DNA of 64,000 bases from Aedes albopictus (GCF_035046485.1 NC_085138.1:45791464-45855463); one strand, 5' to 3'; positions 12,191 to 23,820 are shown, numbered from the stretch's first letter. Program-made: numbers and translations. The notes: generated by a model not told the origin, from the letters alone.

Positions 12191-12670
12191 TAACCACTTA
12201 TGCTTACAGCTTTTTTGTCCACTAGGGCACTACGTAAGCGACTCCAATTGGCAGCTGAAGTTACACTTTATACAGCGCCCAAATGTATTATATTTTTTAT
12301 ATTGAACTGGTTACCTTTGTGCTGTTTCCTTTTTTGTATCCTGCTCATGGTAGAATGATAAGCACGATAATGTTGATGCTTTTAGGTTAGGTATAATAGC
12401 CTTTTTTGATTTGTATTACATTCATTTGCAAATTAGTATAATTATGTTGACAATGTTACTGTATTGAATATTTTTATCCCGTCAATAGCTTTGGTTGTGC
12501 CCGTTCATCATAACTCTTTGTTTCTGGCTAAAAATAAGCTTTTTCAAGATGCTGTATTTTTTCTACTTCGCCTCCCAAATTAATTTCCCCTACAGTTCCC
12601 CTATGACGTCGACTTTTCTCATGTTTATTTCGTTTGTGCAATATAAAACGATAAAATCAGTAGACACATA
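12191..12670. other. AT-rich stretch, no feature recognised
   Basis: No splice-site pairs, TIRs or tandem units that I can support. A 71-codon ORF at 12495-12710 runs into the minisatellite and is not credible as a gene. Confidence 0.4.
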
Positions 12671-12676
12671 TAATGA

Positions 12677-12830
12677 CAACCCATTCGGCCTAACGACCCT
12701 TTCGGCCTAACGACTCTTTCGGCCTAACTACCCTTTCGGCCTAACGACCCTTTCGGCCTAACGGCATTCGGCCTAATGGCCTTCGGCCTAACGGCATTCG
12801 GCCTAACGGCTTTCGGCCTAACGGCCTGCT
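12677..12830. repeat. TTCGGCCTAACG minisatellite, ~11 units
   Basis: Tandem units of 14-16 bp with core TTCGGCCTAACG and variable spacer (ACCC, GCA, GC). Unit length and spacer both vary, so this is a minisatellite and not a CRISPR array. The same kind of array is familiar from culicine genomes. Confidence 0.92.
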
Positions 12831-13288
12831 CCCCCTATAGAATTTATTACTAAAACCTAAATATATTTCAGCTTTGAGCTGCTGTTGAGTAACTCCACTG
12901 CTACATAGATTCTCACCAATCCGAACATGCGTATTTTACTGATACATACATCTTTGCGGAACATTGTATGGGTCTAAAAATTTAACAAATGTACGTTTTG
13001 CTTGAAAAACGTGTTTTTGGAACTATGTAACTTCCAAACACAAGCCTCTATCTCCATTGGTGTGATAATTACAACATCTACGTCTTCAGCAAAGTTGTTC
13101 AGAATTAAAAATGCTACAACTTTGCTGAAAGACGTCAACCCTCTAATCTCTACAATGTAAAAACATAAATTTTGTACCTCACTTTTAGGGGGATCGATCC
13201 GAAAACTTCAACTGTCAAAAGATGGCGCAGGTCATACCCATCAATTTTGCCGAAGACACCATTGCTCTAGCTCCTCAATCCTACGAGC
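12831..13288. other. Unresolved repeat fragment
   Basis: Contains ACTTTGCTGAAAGACGTC and an inverted counterpart (GTCTTCAGCAAAGTTGTTC) at about 13080-13135, typical of a decayed interspersed element. No gene supported. Confidence 0.35.
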
Positions 13289-13289
13289 T

Positions 13290-13320
13290 ATTATAATAAT
13301 TATAATTATAATTATAATTT
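13290..13320. repeat. AT microsatellite (TAATTA)n
   Basis: A short run of TTATAATTATAATTATAATT-type repeats. Confidence 0.8.
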
Positions 13321-13578
13321 AGAGCGTGAAAATGGGAAAATTAAACCATTGTGCGATGCCGGAAGAAGAGGTGGGTAGGGCATGTTGCAGGAATGCCGGA
13401 TAGCAATTGCCCTGCAACGATTACGTATACACGAAATACGGATGATACAAGACGATGTGGAACACAGCGAACAAGCTGGGTTGACCAGATCGAGGCAAAT
13501 GTAGGACGTTCCCGAGGTTAGCGAGAGAAGCATCAGCAAACCGAAATGTGTGGCGTAAAATTGTTGACTCAATCTCAA
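13312..13578 (-). CDS. Possible small cysteine-rich secreted ORF, unrecognised
   Basis: An 88-codon ORF with a hydrophobic N-terminal segment (HFGLLMLLSLTSGTSY) that could be a signal peptide, followed by cysteines at irregular spacing (ICLDLVNPACSLCSTSSC then ISCIRNRC and HSCNM). The end is non-conserved looking (FPFSRSKL), inside AT-rich DNA. A donor-like AG/GTAAAT lies just upstream on the same strand (about 13597-13603). I recognise no family and its codon use is not distinctive. It could be an exon of the minus-strand unit starting at 15.6 kb, an independent gene, or chance. Confidence 0.22.
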   Translation of the reverse strand: MRLSQQFYATHFGLLMLLSLTSGTSYICLDLVNPACSLCSTSSCIIRISCIRNRCRAIAIRHSCNMPYPPLLPASHNGLIFPFSRSKL

Positions 13579-13675
13579 TGTAAAAGTGTTGTATTTACCT
13601 ATCTAAATGAAATGAAATCTTTTTAACGCGAAACAACAAGACAGCAAGCTTTGATAAATATGAGAAAGTCGCAGG

Positions 13676-13935
13676 CACAGACAAACAGACGTAACACCTT
13701 GAACGATTTTCATGGAACATCGCCCAGTTCACACTACCATCACCTGGTGGAAAAGTTGCACGAATCATTGTGTTGTGCAATATCGTCAACAGAAGGCGCT
13801 AGTGTGAAACGTCAAACGCTTAGAAAAACGATGCGCGTGCCTCTGGTTGTGAAAGCCACAACTATAAAAAAAATAAAATGATCGTTAAAAGCGTGGTCGA
13901 TGGAAATTTCGCATGTGTTACGTCTGTTTGTCTGT
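13676..13935. mobile_element. Non-autonomous TIR element with 8-bp duplication GTCGCAGG (260 bp)
   Basis: Begins CACAGACAAACAGACGTAAC; its right end is the inverted copy (GTTACGTCTGTTTGTCTGT). GTCGCAGG stands at 13668-13675 and 13936-13943. The duplication could be 7 bp (TCGCAGG) with one more TIR base. An 8-bp duplication suggests hAT or P superfamily. It directly abuts a second element that uses the same 8-mer. Confidence 0.85.
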
Positions 13936-13943
13936 GTCGCAGG

Positions 13944-14338
13944 CAGTGTTGAAAAACTCATTTCGTCATATCTAAATTCAATCACCTACAGCTCATTTTG
14001 AAAGCTGAACCTGAGAATATGATATATGAAAAACTTGTGCAGCTAGACCAGTTCTGCAAGAAAGTCACGGAAAAATTGATATTTTTCGAATATTTAAGGT
14101 AAATGTCACGGACTACCTTCGAAAAATCCCAATGATATTCACGGTGAATATCATTTGGCATTTTTCGAAGGTAGTCCGTGACATTTGCCTTAAATATTCG
14201 AAAAATATCAATTTTTCCGTGACTTTCTTACAGAATTGGTCTAGCCGCACAAGTTTTTCTCAGGTTCAGCTTCTAAAATGAGCTGTTGATGGTTGAATTT
14301 AGCTATGATGAAATGAATTTTTCAGCACTGGTCGCAGG
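13944..14338. mobile_element. Foldback hAT-like MITE, 395 bp, perfect 8-bp duplication
   Basis: Essentially one long palindrome: left end CAGTGTTGAAAAACTCATTT, right end (reverse complement) CAGTGCTGAAAAATTCATTT. The symmetry centre is at about 14143 (GATATTCAC/G/GTGAATATC) and the arms are ~195 bp with few mismatches. GTCGCAGG flanks at 13936-13943 and 14339-14346. CAGTG-type ends with an 8-bp duplication fit hAT. No coding capacity. Confidence 0.9.
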
Positions 14339-14346
14339 TGTCCTAC

Positions 14347-14591
14347 ACTGAGAGCAGCTTTATAGTGAAAATTACTACAATGGGGGTTACAACTAACAGA
14401 CTCGCACCAACGTTTTTCAACCGAAGTGACTTCATGTTTATGATAAGAAGAAATGTGCAACAATCCGACGTACTAGCCAGTTTGTAGTAGTCTCCGGTTT
14501 TCATCTCTGTTAGGCGCCATGGAACCCTTTCGCATCCGCATCAGACCAACTAACTGTCGGAAATTTTCAGGAGCTGTTCAATATCATCAAT
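14347..14591 (-). other. Possible 3' exon/UTR of the candidate spliced gene
   Basis: Sequence following the TTTTCAG acceptor (GATTGATGATATTGAACAGC onward) has stops in all frames and continues to the hAT-like element at 14338. No AATAAA on minus was found before the element, so the transcript end is undefined. Confidence 0.25.
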
Positions 14592-15603
14592 CCTGAAAAA
14601 AAAAACAAGCCCTCTAGTAAGAAATTAAATCCAACTTGTTTCATAGATGCCAATGTAAACTTACCGTCAGGGACTAGAAATCCTCTTGGTCAGCATGGGC
14701 AATCGTTGAGGTCGTTGTAGTCCGGGCCGGAAGCTTTCTATATCAAACAACAAAACAGCAATCGAATAGCATAAATTTATATGTATGTGAAACATTGACT
14801 TACCTTCAAAAACGTTTGGTAATAATCAATTATTTTAACCTATTCGCTACGTTTTTATATGTTAAACAATCATCTTTTCTATTAAAAAGTTGCAAAAAAG
14901 ATTTCCATCTCTAAAGAACTCTGTTACAAAACAAGTATTTGAATGTCAACAAACACCTGACTACATTAGCTGTAAAATTAACCACAAAATAACTTCAGTT
15001 GTGTTTTGTTGGTATAATATATTTAATACTACCACAAGCATGGTAAAATCGAGAGTGTGGAATCACTGAACTATAACATTTTTATTATTTATACCACGAG
15101 GATAGTAGTTTATACTATCAAATGTGCTCGCGCTTAGTAGGTATTTTGAAAACACCGAGTGGTTAATTTTGCCATACATTCACGATGAAAACTAGGTTCA
15201 ACACAACAATTTTTCTCTCAATTGCACTGATTTTATGATAAATTTAACAACATTTTATGCTTGTAAATATAACAACGCGTTTGTCGTTTGAATTACAATG
15301 AAATTTATTTCAGTGTAGGCAGAGGCTAGCTTGGCAACTTGCATGCAATCCGCCGAATCAATCAATCACGCATTACTTGAATGCAAAAACAAATGAGTTA
15401 TTTTTGTTCAACAACAACAGTCTTAGCCTACTGAGGGCTAATCGCTTCCCCAGGCAAAGTTACTCCAAATACGAACTATGTATATATGTGATTAAACACA
15501 ATAAAAACAAACTGTAAATAGGTATATTTACCTCTATGTGCTGACACATGCGGGAAGCACTCGCCAGGAGAGTGATATTGTGCTGCTGCACATTGCTTGC
15601 CAT
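14592..15603 (-). CDS. Candidate small spliced gene, function unknown
   Basis: Candidate coding exons on minus: 15603-15532 (MASNVQQHNITLLASASRMC and four more codons, ending in phase at AG/GTAAATATAC), 14839-14804 (12 codons, VKIIDYYQTFLK, then AAG/GTAAGTCAAT) and 14737-14665 (KASGPDYNDLNDCPC, stop at 14692-14690). A 72-bp intron (14664-14593, GTAAGTTTAC to TTTTTTTTCAG) follows the stop inside the 3' UTR. Introns of 66 and 72 bp with strong GTAAGT donors are typical of mosquitoes. The ATG has an in-frame stop just upstream and a TATAAATA before it. The acceptor of the 14839 exon is weak and an extra exon may lie in the 690-bp intron, so the joined product is uncertain. I do not recognise the protein. 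A spliced non-coding RNA is the main alternative. Confidence 0.33.
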
Positions 15604-15789
15604 TATTTATACGTCGGGTGTTACCGGAGGGAAAGTTCTTATCACTTCGCGACTGGCGACAGCGCGCTTGACTTGCGCTGACGAGATGTGCGCTGAATCG
15701 ATCGATCGATGTTTGTGGCGAAGGGATTTCTTCGGAAGCCAGCCAAGATGGGTTTACACGGTTTGTATTCTCCATTAGCCTCCGGGTCG

Positions 15790-17020
15790 AGGAGGTGGGC
15801 GTATAGGTGACCTGAGAAATCATTTCAGCACTGTTTGCAAGAAAAATAGGTTGATGTTTAGAAAGCAATAAAATAATAGCTTGATCAGGTTGAGGCCGAG
15901 ATCACGTAGGCGGCGGAGGTGAACCGAAGCAATCGATCACACTTCATCTCTGTGAAACGAGGGATACTTCATCATTCTTCTTTCGTATATTTGTCTCATG
16001 CATTTTGTTCACAGATGAAGATCTAGTGTTTAAACATGCGTCTCTGGAGATTTCACAGGAATGTCCATCTTTCGATTCTTATTGGTTCATGCGCTTCGGC
16101 GTCCGATCGAGGCGCTCTATCAAGAGTCTTAAACTGCGTTCCGAAAATTTTCTAATATTTTCTTTTCGTCTATCGTTTTGGTTCCTCTTCTCATTTGTAC
16201 TAACAGTTATCCGATCCCTAGAGCGTACGAACGGAACCCTTTAAACGATCGTATGATGCTTACTACAACAACAACAACTTGACCCATACTCACATCCTAC
16301 GGTCCAATCCCCCCCAACCACAAACCATTCAATGATGCTGCACAATCTCAAAAATGCTCGAAATCGATGATCACGTGTCCGATGCATGCGCTTGCTACGA
16401 TGCATTTCGGTTAGTCGGTGGGTCTGCTCTGCCTACTACATATTTGCTCTGGCTGACTGGAGTGACAATCTAGGCAGGCGATGCGATAACGCGGTGACGA
16501 TGACGGAGGAAAGGAAGCTGAACCACACCACGCAGTAGGATAGGAACTAATTATGCGGGATCGAAACTGGTTCGGGTCTCCTTGGAGGGAGTAATTTATG
16601 CATGAGTTATTTAAAAAATTCTCGCTTTGATTGGAGAAAGGTTTAATATGGTGTTTACGATCGAAAGTTGAATAACTTTTTTTTTCCTAATTTGCTTGCT
16701 GTGTTCTGTTTCTGTCAAAATGAACGATTTTTAGTTTAAAAATCTCCCTAGAACATTTTAGATTATCTTTTCATACAGAAGTCAAATTATCCTAGTGATT
16801 TTTTTTTCAAGAAATTCTCTCAGGTATCCAACAAGCACTTTTTCCGTAAGTTATACTAAACATTTTTACAAGTAGTACTTCACTTTTTTAAAGATTCGGC
16901 TTGAATAAGCTTTTGAATTAGCACTAGCATTAACCCATATCCGCCAAGCGTCATATTCAGGGGAAATGTCATAAAAATGTAATATTGTTATTTGCTAATT
17001 TCTCTATCCATACTAAAAAA
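15790..17020. other. Non-repetitive-looking DNA, no gene assigned
   Basis: More balanced base composition than the neighbours, with GATCGAT motifs and no tandem or inverted repeats that I can see. A 79-codon plus-strand ORF (16005-16244) has a hydrophobic stretch but no family resemblance. Lying upstream of the minus-strand unit, it may hold promoter or enhancer sequence; that is inference only. Confidence 0.3.
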
Positions 17021-17026
17021 ATGTTT

Positions 17027-17281
17027 TCATTCCCAGTTGTGCATTTGGACGAGTCGGACGTGTGCTCCGTATCTCACCACGCGATAGACCTCGTATAAGT
17101 GGAGTTTTTTCCCCCGCAAGTGCGGAAGGTTTTTTATATCGTACGTTTTCCTGCTTGTGCGAAGTGTAGTGTCGCAAGGTAGTATCCAGCGTAACTCGGG
17201 AAGCGAGGTGCTTGCATCATCGTACATCAAAGAAGAAACATCGCATCCAAGAAAGTCATCTTTATCGCCATCCGATGTCAA
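17027..17281 (-). CDS. Unrecognised 84-codon ORF with coding-like codon use
   Basis: Starts MTSDGDKDDFLGCDVSSL, continues ELRWILPCDTTLRTSRKT and ends LVQMHNWE. Composition is soluble and mixed (acidic N-terminus, basic middle), codon use is GC-rich at third positions relative to surrounding AT-rich DNA, and there is no low complexity. This looks more like a real exon or the remnant of a transposon protein than a random ORF, but I recognise no family and see no convincing splice sites. Upstream on minus is a non-coding stretch with an in-frame stop. Confidence 0.3.
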   Translation of the reverse strand: MTSDGDKDDFLGCDVSSLMYDDASTSLPELRWILPCDTTLRTSRKTYDIKNLPHLRGKKLHLYEVYRVVRYGAHVRLVQMHNWE

Positions 17282-17681
17282 TTATTCACAGGTCCGGGTG
17301 AATGTATATGTTTGCCTGTATTAGTCGATAAAAATATGTAAACAAACCGATCAGCTGATCGCGACGTCACGTTCGCCAGAAAATTTGTTCACAGCTTCTG
17401 GAACGTGACGTCACCTTCGGCAACTTCGTGCGATTTCGGCTTGCCGAAGTTGACATGACACGACTACTACTTCAAAATTATCATATCACAAACACCACTT
17501 TGCCCGATGGGCCTAACCTGGTGAAATTTAGAACATTGATCGCCATCATCAGCCCCTCCGTCATCGAAGAGGACGGCTGCGACGGGTGCGAAGACAGACG
17601 CGACGGACAGCTTTACCATCGACCTGCCTGTGATAAATATCTACCTGCTTCGGTCAGATAAGTATCACTCTTTCGATACAC

Positions 17682-18020
17682 TCTTTTGTCCGCCCAATTT
17701 GTTTTGATCGCTTTTGTCTATTGTATCCCCAGTCCACATTCGACCACGTGTTTTTTTTGACATCCATAACAGTGGTTCCCAAACTACTGTATACGGGTAA
17801 GGGTGTACAAACTGTAAATAACAGAACATTTTTTTTGTTTTTTTTTTATTAGTTATTTTTTCTTTTTTTTTCTCAATACCGTTTTTTTGCATCCTACAGG
17901 GTGCGCTAAAATAAATATAAGAATTGAATTCGTATATTATTAATACAAATTTTTTTTTGCTTTATTTTTTTTCTATATATTAACATTGTTTGGTTTACAA
18001 ACCAAACAGTTGTCGTCCTA
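17682..18020. other. T-rich low-complexity DNA before LINE copy C
   Basis: Several poly-T tracts and the palindrome TTTGGTTTACAAACCAAAC (17991-18009). The 5' end of LINE copy C lies in or just after this region, but no target duplication could be matched. Confidence 0.4.
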
Positions 18021-18100
18021 AGTAAGAAACTGTAAATACTTTAAGGTTTTTCACTTCCTCTTTTGCACTTCTGAGTTATTTTCCATAAATTTGTTCCCAC

Positions 18101-19410
18101 ATGGACGATTCGATTGGAGGCGAAACTCCTCCCAATGATATCATTGCTCGTACGCGGTTTTATCAGCCATCTTCGCCTGGACCTTGGGTTGTCTATTTCC
18201 GGCGCAAATGCAAACCATTGAATATGCTTTCGATTTCTCTAGAGCTGACGCGTAAGTATCCTGGGACCGTTATTCACCAAGTGAAAGCATCCAAGCTGCG
18301 CGTTACCGCACCTAGCTACAAAGCAGCAAATGAAATTGCTCAACACGAAGCGTTTACTGTTGAATACGCGGTCTATGTGCCAGCACGAGAAGTGGAGGTG
18401 GAGGGGAAGATCCTCGACGAAATGCTGACATGTGAGGACATCAAGACCGGCTTTGGTCGATTCATGATGTGGCTATCCTAGACTGTAAACGCTTATCTAA
18501 GGCTTCCATGGAAGGAAATAAAAAGGTGTACTCGCCTTCAGCGTTTTTTCGAGTGACTTTTCCAGGTTCCGTCCTCCCGGAATTTGTTGTAATCGATGGT
18601 GGTTTTTACCCAGTGCATCTTTTTAGGCCGAAGGTTTTAAATTGTACCAAATGCAAGCAGTTTGGTCACAGTGATAGCTCATTTGGAGGACTCTTGCACA
18701 CAGGAAGCGGAAAAATGTAGCTACTGTGGCGGAGATCCACACGACTTGCAAGTTTGCCCGGCTTACAAAAGACGCATTCGAAATGAGAGTCGCTCTATTA
18801 TAAGGCGCTCCAAGCAGACCTATGCGGAGATGGTGAAATCTTTTAAAACACCAGATTCCGTGTCTGAATCAGCTGTCCCAGTTGAAAATCCCTATCAGGA
18901 GTTGTCTTCCGTTGATCAGGACGATGGCGAAACTGATGAGGGTGGATCTCTTTCGGAGGTACACGCACCTGGAAAAAGGAAGTCATCATCTTCCCCGGGA
19001 TTGCGCCGAAAGGTCTTTTTGAAGTCTTCCCTCAAAAGTTTGCCTAATGTCAAAGGGGACGGGGTAAACTTAAAAACTCCGAAGAATCAGGTTCCTCTAG
19101 CCTCAGATCCATGTTGTAGCAAGAACCTGTCACCCCGTCTCCGCCTGTTAAATACACTTCAAGGAGAAATAATCGACAAGGTAGCAAGAAAAAAGCTACC
19201 AAAGTTCCTCGCAGTTCAAGCAAGCCTTCTAGACCCAAGCAAGGACTGTTTACTTTTAGGGTTCTCGTGGATCGCTTATATGATGCCCTCAGCCTTCCAG
19301 AAACATTTAGAGACATTATTGATATGTTTATACCTACAGTAGAAGAATATCTTCGGAATCTGACACAATCATGGCCCCTCCTTGCTGCGATCATATCTTT
19401 CGATGGATAA
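18101..19410 (+). pseudogene. ORF1 (Gag-like, CCHC) of LINE copy C
   Basis: Starts MDDSIGGETPPND. The N-terminal domain (WVVYFRRKCKPLNMLSIS, KLRVTAPSYKAANE, VYVPAREVEVEGKI) matches the A/B ORF1 domain. Zinc knuckles follow: CTKCKQFGHS, then CSYCGGDPHDLQVC. Between them part of the expected second knuckle is missing (near 18677), with a frame change. Other frame changes are near 18463 and 19125. The last frame (FRVLVDRLYDALSLPETF ... LLAAIISFDG) ends at TAA 19408-19410, eight bases past the ORF2 ATG. The serine/lysine-rich middle is typical of these proteins. Confidence 0.85.
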
Positions 19411-20830
19411 TTCATCAAGTGAGGTACAAGATATGATCACTGTGCTACAGTGGAACTGTCATAGTCTAAAACCTAAATTAGACCTGTTTAAATTTTTGAT
19501 TCACAACTCTGATTGTGATATATTTGCCCTTTGTGAAACATGGCTTTCTTCTGAAGATGAACTCAACTTCCACGATTTTAACATTATACGCCAAGATAGA
19601 GATGACCATTATGGGGGAGTTCTTTTGGGGATCAAAAAGACTAACTCATTTTATAGAATTCCAATCGCGACTCATCCTGGCGTAGAAATCGTCGCTTGCC
19701 AAATAAACGTAAAGGGTAAAGAACTTTGCGTAGCTTCCGTTTACATTCCTCCAAAAATTTCAATTAACCGCTGTCATCTTTGGAATGCAGTTTCTGCACT
19801 ATCACATCCAGTTTTAATTCTGGGTGATATGAACGCACATGGTACAGGGTGGGGCGAACCATATGACGATAATAGAGCGGCCATTTTCTATGATTTGTGC
19901 GACGATTTCAATTTGAACATTTTAAATACAGGTGAAGTGACACGTATTGCATCTGACGGCAAAGAAAGTCTCGACCTATCACTGGGGTCAAGTTCACTAT
20001 CATTCGATTGCTTGTGGAAGGTAATCGAGGATCCTCATGGTAGTGATCACTTACCCATTATAACCACCATAAAGCATAATAGTGAAAGGTCAGACCATCC
20101 AATTCAGGTTCCTTTTGACCTCACAAGGAATATCGATTGGCAAAAGTATGCAGAAGCGGTATCTTTTGGCATCGAATCATTCAATCCCCTCCCACCTTTG
20201 GATGAGTATCGATTCCTGTCTGAACTGATATATAAGAGTGCATTAGAATCACAAAAACGACGTGTTCCAAGTGCAACCTTCAAAAGAAGACCAGCCACAC
20301 TAGGCTGGGATGATGATTGCACCCAGTTGTATCTTAAAAAATCTGATGCTTTCAAAACTTTTCGTAGGCACGGTACCTCAGATTTTTATCAAGAGTACGC
20401 AAAGCTTGAAAGACAGCTGAGAAACCTGCTGAAAGCGAAGAAGCGTAGTTATTGGCGACACTTCATTGAGGGTCTCTCAAGAGAAACTTCAATGACAACG
20501 CTTTGGAGAGTGGCTCGCAACATGCGAAACCGCTCTTCTTCTAATGAGAGTGACGAATACTTCAACCGTTGGATATTCAGCTTCGCGAAAAAGGTCTGCC
20601 CAGACTCAGTCCCAGCACAACCGATTTCTTGGGAAACATCCCCAAGAGACGGTTCTCTGGACAGACCCTTCACTATGCTGGAACTTTCTATGGCTCTTCT
20701 TTCATCAAACAATTCCGCTCCGGGACGCGATATGATCAAGTTCAATCTTCTTAAGAATCTCCCAGATATCGCGAAAAGACGACTACTGGATCTGTTCAAC
20801 TCATTCATGGAGAACAACATTGTTCCGCTA

Positions 20831-21749
20831 CACACTAAGTTTTTTTCGCCGAATCTCGGCAAACCGTTTGCCGAGATTGGCACCGCCGAGTGCTCGGCAA
20901 ATATCTCAGCAAAAAATCGATTTGCCGGGAACTCGGCAATCATAGAAATGACAGCTATTAATTATTTGCCGAGATTCTCAGCAAATATATTAGCTGAATC
21001 TCGGCAAAATAATTTCCAGAAGAAATGGATTTGCTGAATCTCGGCAATTTGATTTGTTTTTGTTTCTCAATGAGAGAATAATTGTTATTCATAAAATTAA
21101 GATTATGAACCCGCATGAAAAATCAGTATAAAAGCTTTATTATTGCACATTCTCCAAAGTTTTCATAGAATTCTAATGAAAAATAAATAATTTATTGCTG
21201 GAAGTGCTAATTTTTTGTTTCGCTCCAAATCAGAAAAATACATTCAACCAGGATTGAACAGCTTCCCAGATGCGACCAGCTTCTCGAAGAACACCATCAA
21301 TCGGTGTATTTGCTATTCTGTAATAGATTTAAAATGAAATAATAGCAATAATCACTTACAGAAAGAACTTACATTCACTTTTCTATCGTTCGGAACAGCA
21401 CCTTCGTCGTCTCGTATCACTGCTTTGTTTTGGTATATTTATTTTCTGGCAGAGACATGTGGCTGCAAAACTGACAGTTCTTTTGCCGAAACTCAGCAAT
21501 AGATTAGGAGATTGCTGAATTTTCGGTAATCTCGTTTGCTGATTTCAGTAAAATCAGTGTTTACCGATGAGATCAGCAAAACATGCTGTCAGTTTTTCCA
21601 GTTATCAGAGAATTTGCTGATATTTCAGTAAAACATTTTGGACAATCTCGGCAAAAACGTGTTGTTTGCTGAACTATCAGCAAAATCTGGAGTTGCCGTT
21701 TGAAATCAGCATTTTTTTCTGCCGAGCTCAAGAATCTTTTTTAAGTGTG
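20831..21749. mobile_element. TA-flanked MITE (919 bp) inside the LINE C reverse transcriptase
   Basis: Ends CACACTAAGTTTTTTT and (reverse complement) CACACTTAAAAAAGATTC; TA at 20829-20830 and 21750-21751. Subterminal regions are packed with GCCGAGATT/TCTCGGCAAA words in both orientations (20846-21040 and 21480-21725), so the element can fold extensively. No transposase. Excision with one TA leaves the host reading frame open. Confidence 0.9.
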
Positions 21750-21832
21750 TAGAATGGAGACAGGTCAAAGTAATAGCTATTCAAAAGCCTGGTAAACCAG
21801 CGTCTGATCATAATTCATACCGCCCAATTGGC

Positions 21833-22438
21833 CAGAGCGTTAATGATTAATCATAAATTTAATCATGATTAATGATTAATGATTAAGTTTAATCAAAATC
21901 ATTAATCATAATCACAAAAAAATCTAATTTAATCATTAATCATTAATCTTAATCACACTGTTTTTGCAATCTAATCATTAATCAGTAATCATAATCATAA
22001 GAAAAAATATTAATCAATCATTAATCATTCATCACCAAAAATGATTCACCATATAAAATATATGATCCAATTTAAATTGGTTCAAATGCTGTTCTAAATA
22101 ATATAATTTATAATTCTTTTTTCAAAAATCTCTCAGACAGAGTTACCTTTTACTTTCGAACTTCAAAAACATGTTAAACAATAAATATATTTTAATCATT
22201 TCCAGTTTTTTGTGATTGATTAATCATGATTAATCATGATTTTTAATCAATGAGCCATTTTTAATCATTAATCATAATCAATAATCATAGATAAAACCAA
22301 TTTTAATCATTAATCATAATCTTTAATCATCCTAAAAATCAAATTAATCAATATTCATAATCATTAATCACCAAAACTGGAATTTTAATCATCAATGATT
22401 AATCATGATTAAAATTTTTGTTAATCATGAACGCTCTG
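21833..22438. mobile_element. hAT-like MITE (606 bp) with AATCATTAATCAT repeats
   Basis: Ends CAGAGCGTTAATGATTAA and (reverse complement) CAGAGCGTTCATGATTAA. The right duplication is CCAATTGC (22439-22446); the left copy reads CCAATTGGC, one base longer. Most of the body is degenerate ATTAATCAT/ATGATTAAT repeats, so it is internally self-complementary. The LINE reading (SYRPI, then AMLSCLRKLL) continues across the junction, so the insertion is secondary. Confidence 0.9.
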
Positions 22439-23820
22439 CCAATTGCTATGTTATCATGTTTAAGGAAATTGTTGGAAAAAATGATCCTATCGCGACTCGA
22501 CCATTGGGTACACAGTTCGGGTTTCGCAAGGGCAAAGGAACAAACGATTGTCTAGCGTTGCTTTCAACAGATATTCAACTGGCCTTTGCGGAAAAGGAGC
22601 AACTGGCTTCAGTTTTCTTGGATATTAAGGGCGCCTTTGACTCAGTTTCCATAGGCATATTGTCAGAAAAACTGCACAATAGTGGACTTCCAGGAATTTT
22701 AAATAATTTCTTGTATAATTTGTTGTCAGAAAAACATATGAGTTTCAATCTCGGACAACTGACAACTTCCAGAATTAGTTACATGGGCCTACCCCAAGGC
22801 TCATGTTTAAGTCCCTTGCTTTATAATTTTTACGTGAAAGACATTGATAGTTGCTTGGAAGGACAATGCACGCTAAGACAACTTGCAGATGATGCTGTGG
22901 TTTCTCTAAAAGGCCCACATGCAGATATGTTGCAAAGACCATTGCAAAATTCTCTAAATAATCTGTCAATCTGGGCAAGAGATTTAGGGATCGAGTTTTC
23001 TCCGCAAAAAACTCAATTGGTTGTGTTTTCTAGAAAGCGGAACCCAGCCCAACTGAAACTCAATCTTTTGGGAATAGAAATCGACCAGTCTTTGACTTCG
23101 AAATACCTTGGGGTCTGGTTTGATTCAAAAGGCACTTGGGGTACCCAAATCAAGTATTTGGTGCAAAAATGTCAACAAAGGATCAATTTTCTACGCACAA
23201 TTACCGGAACATGGTGGGGTGCTCACCCGGAAGACCTCATAAAACTTTACAAAACGACTATTCTCTCTGTTCTTGAGTATGGCTCTTTCTGCTTCCACTC
23301 AGCAGCAAACTGCCACCTAATAAAGTTGGAACGAATTCAATACCGTTGTTTGCGTATTGCTCTCGGCTGTATGCACTCAACGCATAATGCGAGCCTAGAG
23401 GTCCTGGCAGGGGTGAAACCTCTCCAGAACCGATTCTGGGAGCTCTCGCTAAGGTTACTTATCAATGGAGTGAGTAACACATTTGTCATTGAAAACTTCG
23501 AAGAAATGCTCAGTCTGAACACTCAATCAAAATTCATGAGAATTTATCTGTTCTACATGTCATCTGACATAGGCCTACCAAGTTATAATCCTCCCCGTGT
23601 TCACTTCACTAATGACAGTACCTCGGTACCTCTGTTAAATACGATCTGTCCATGAAACAAGCTATTCATGGAATATCAGATCAACTTCGATGTATATCTA
23701 TTCCTCGCATTTTTAACGAAAAGTACCAAAATGTCAATTCCTGTAAGAGATTCTTCACTGATGGGTCTCGCATAAATGGATCCACTGGTTTCGGTGTCTT
23801 CAATGAAAATTTCACCGCCT

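Noticed and set aside
12677..12830. Regular short repeats with spacers, CRISPR-like
   Set aside because: Units are 14-16 bp with 2-4 bp spacers, in a eukaryotic repeat context and without cas genes; it is a minisatellite.
15548..15778. Plus-strand 76-codon ORF
   Set aside because: Opposite to the candidate exon with better splice and start context on minus; no motif.
16005..16244. Plus-strand 79-codon ORF with a hydrophobic segment
   Set aside because: No family resemblance, Kozak or splice support; composition explains the hydrophobic run.
20449..20943. Minus-strand 164-codon ORF
   Set aside because: Antisense to LINE C ORF2 and running into the nested MITE.
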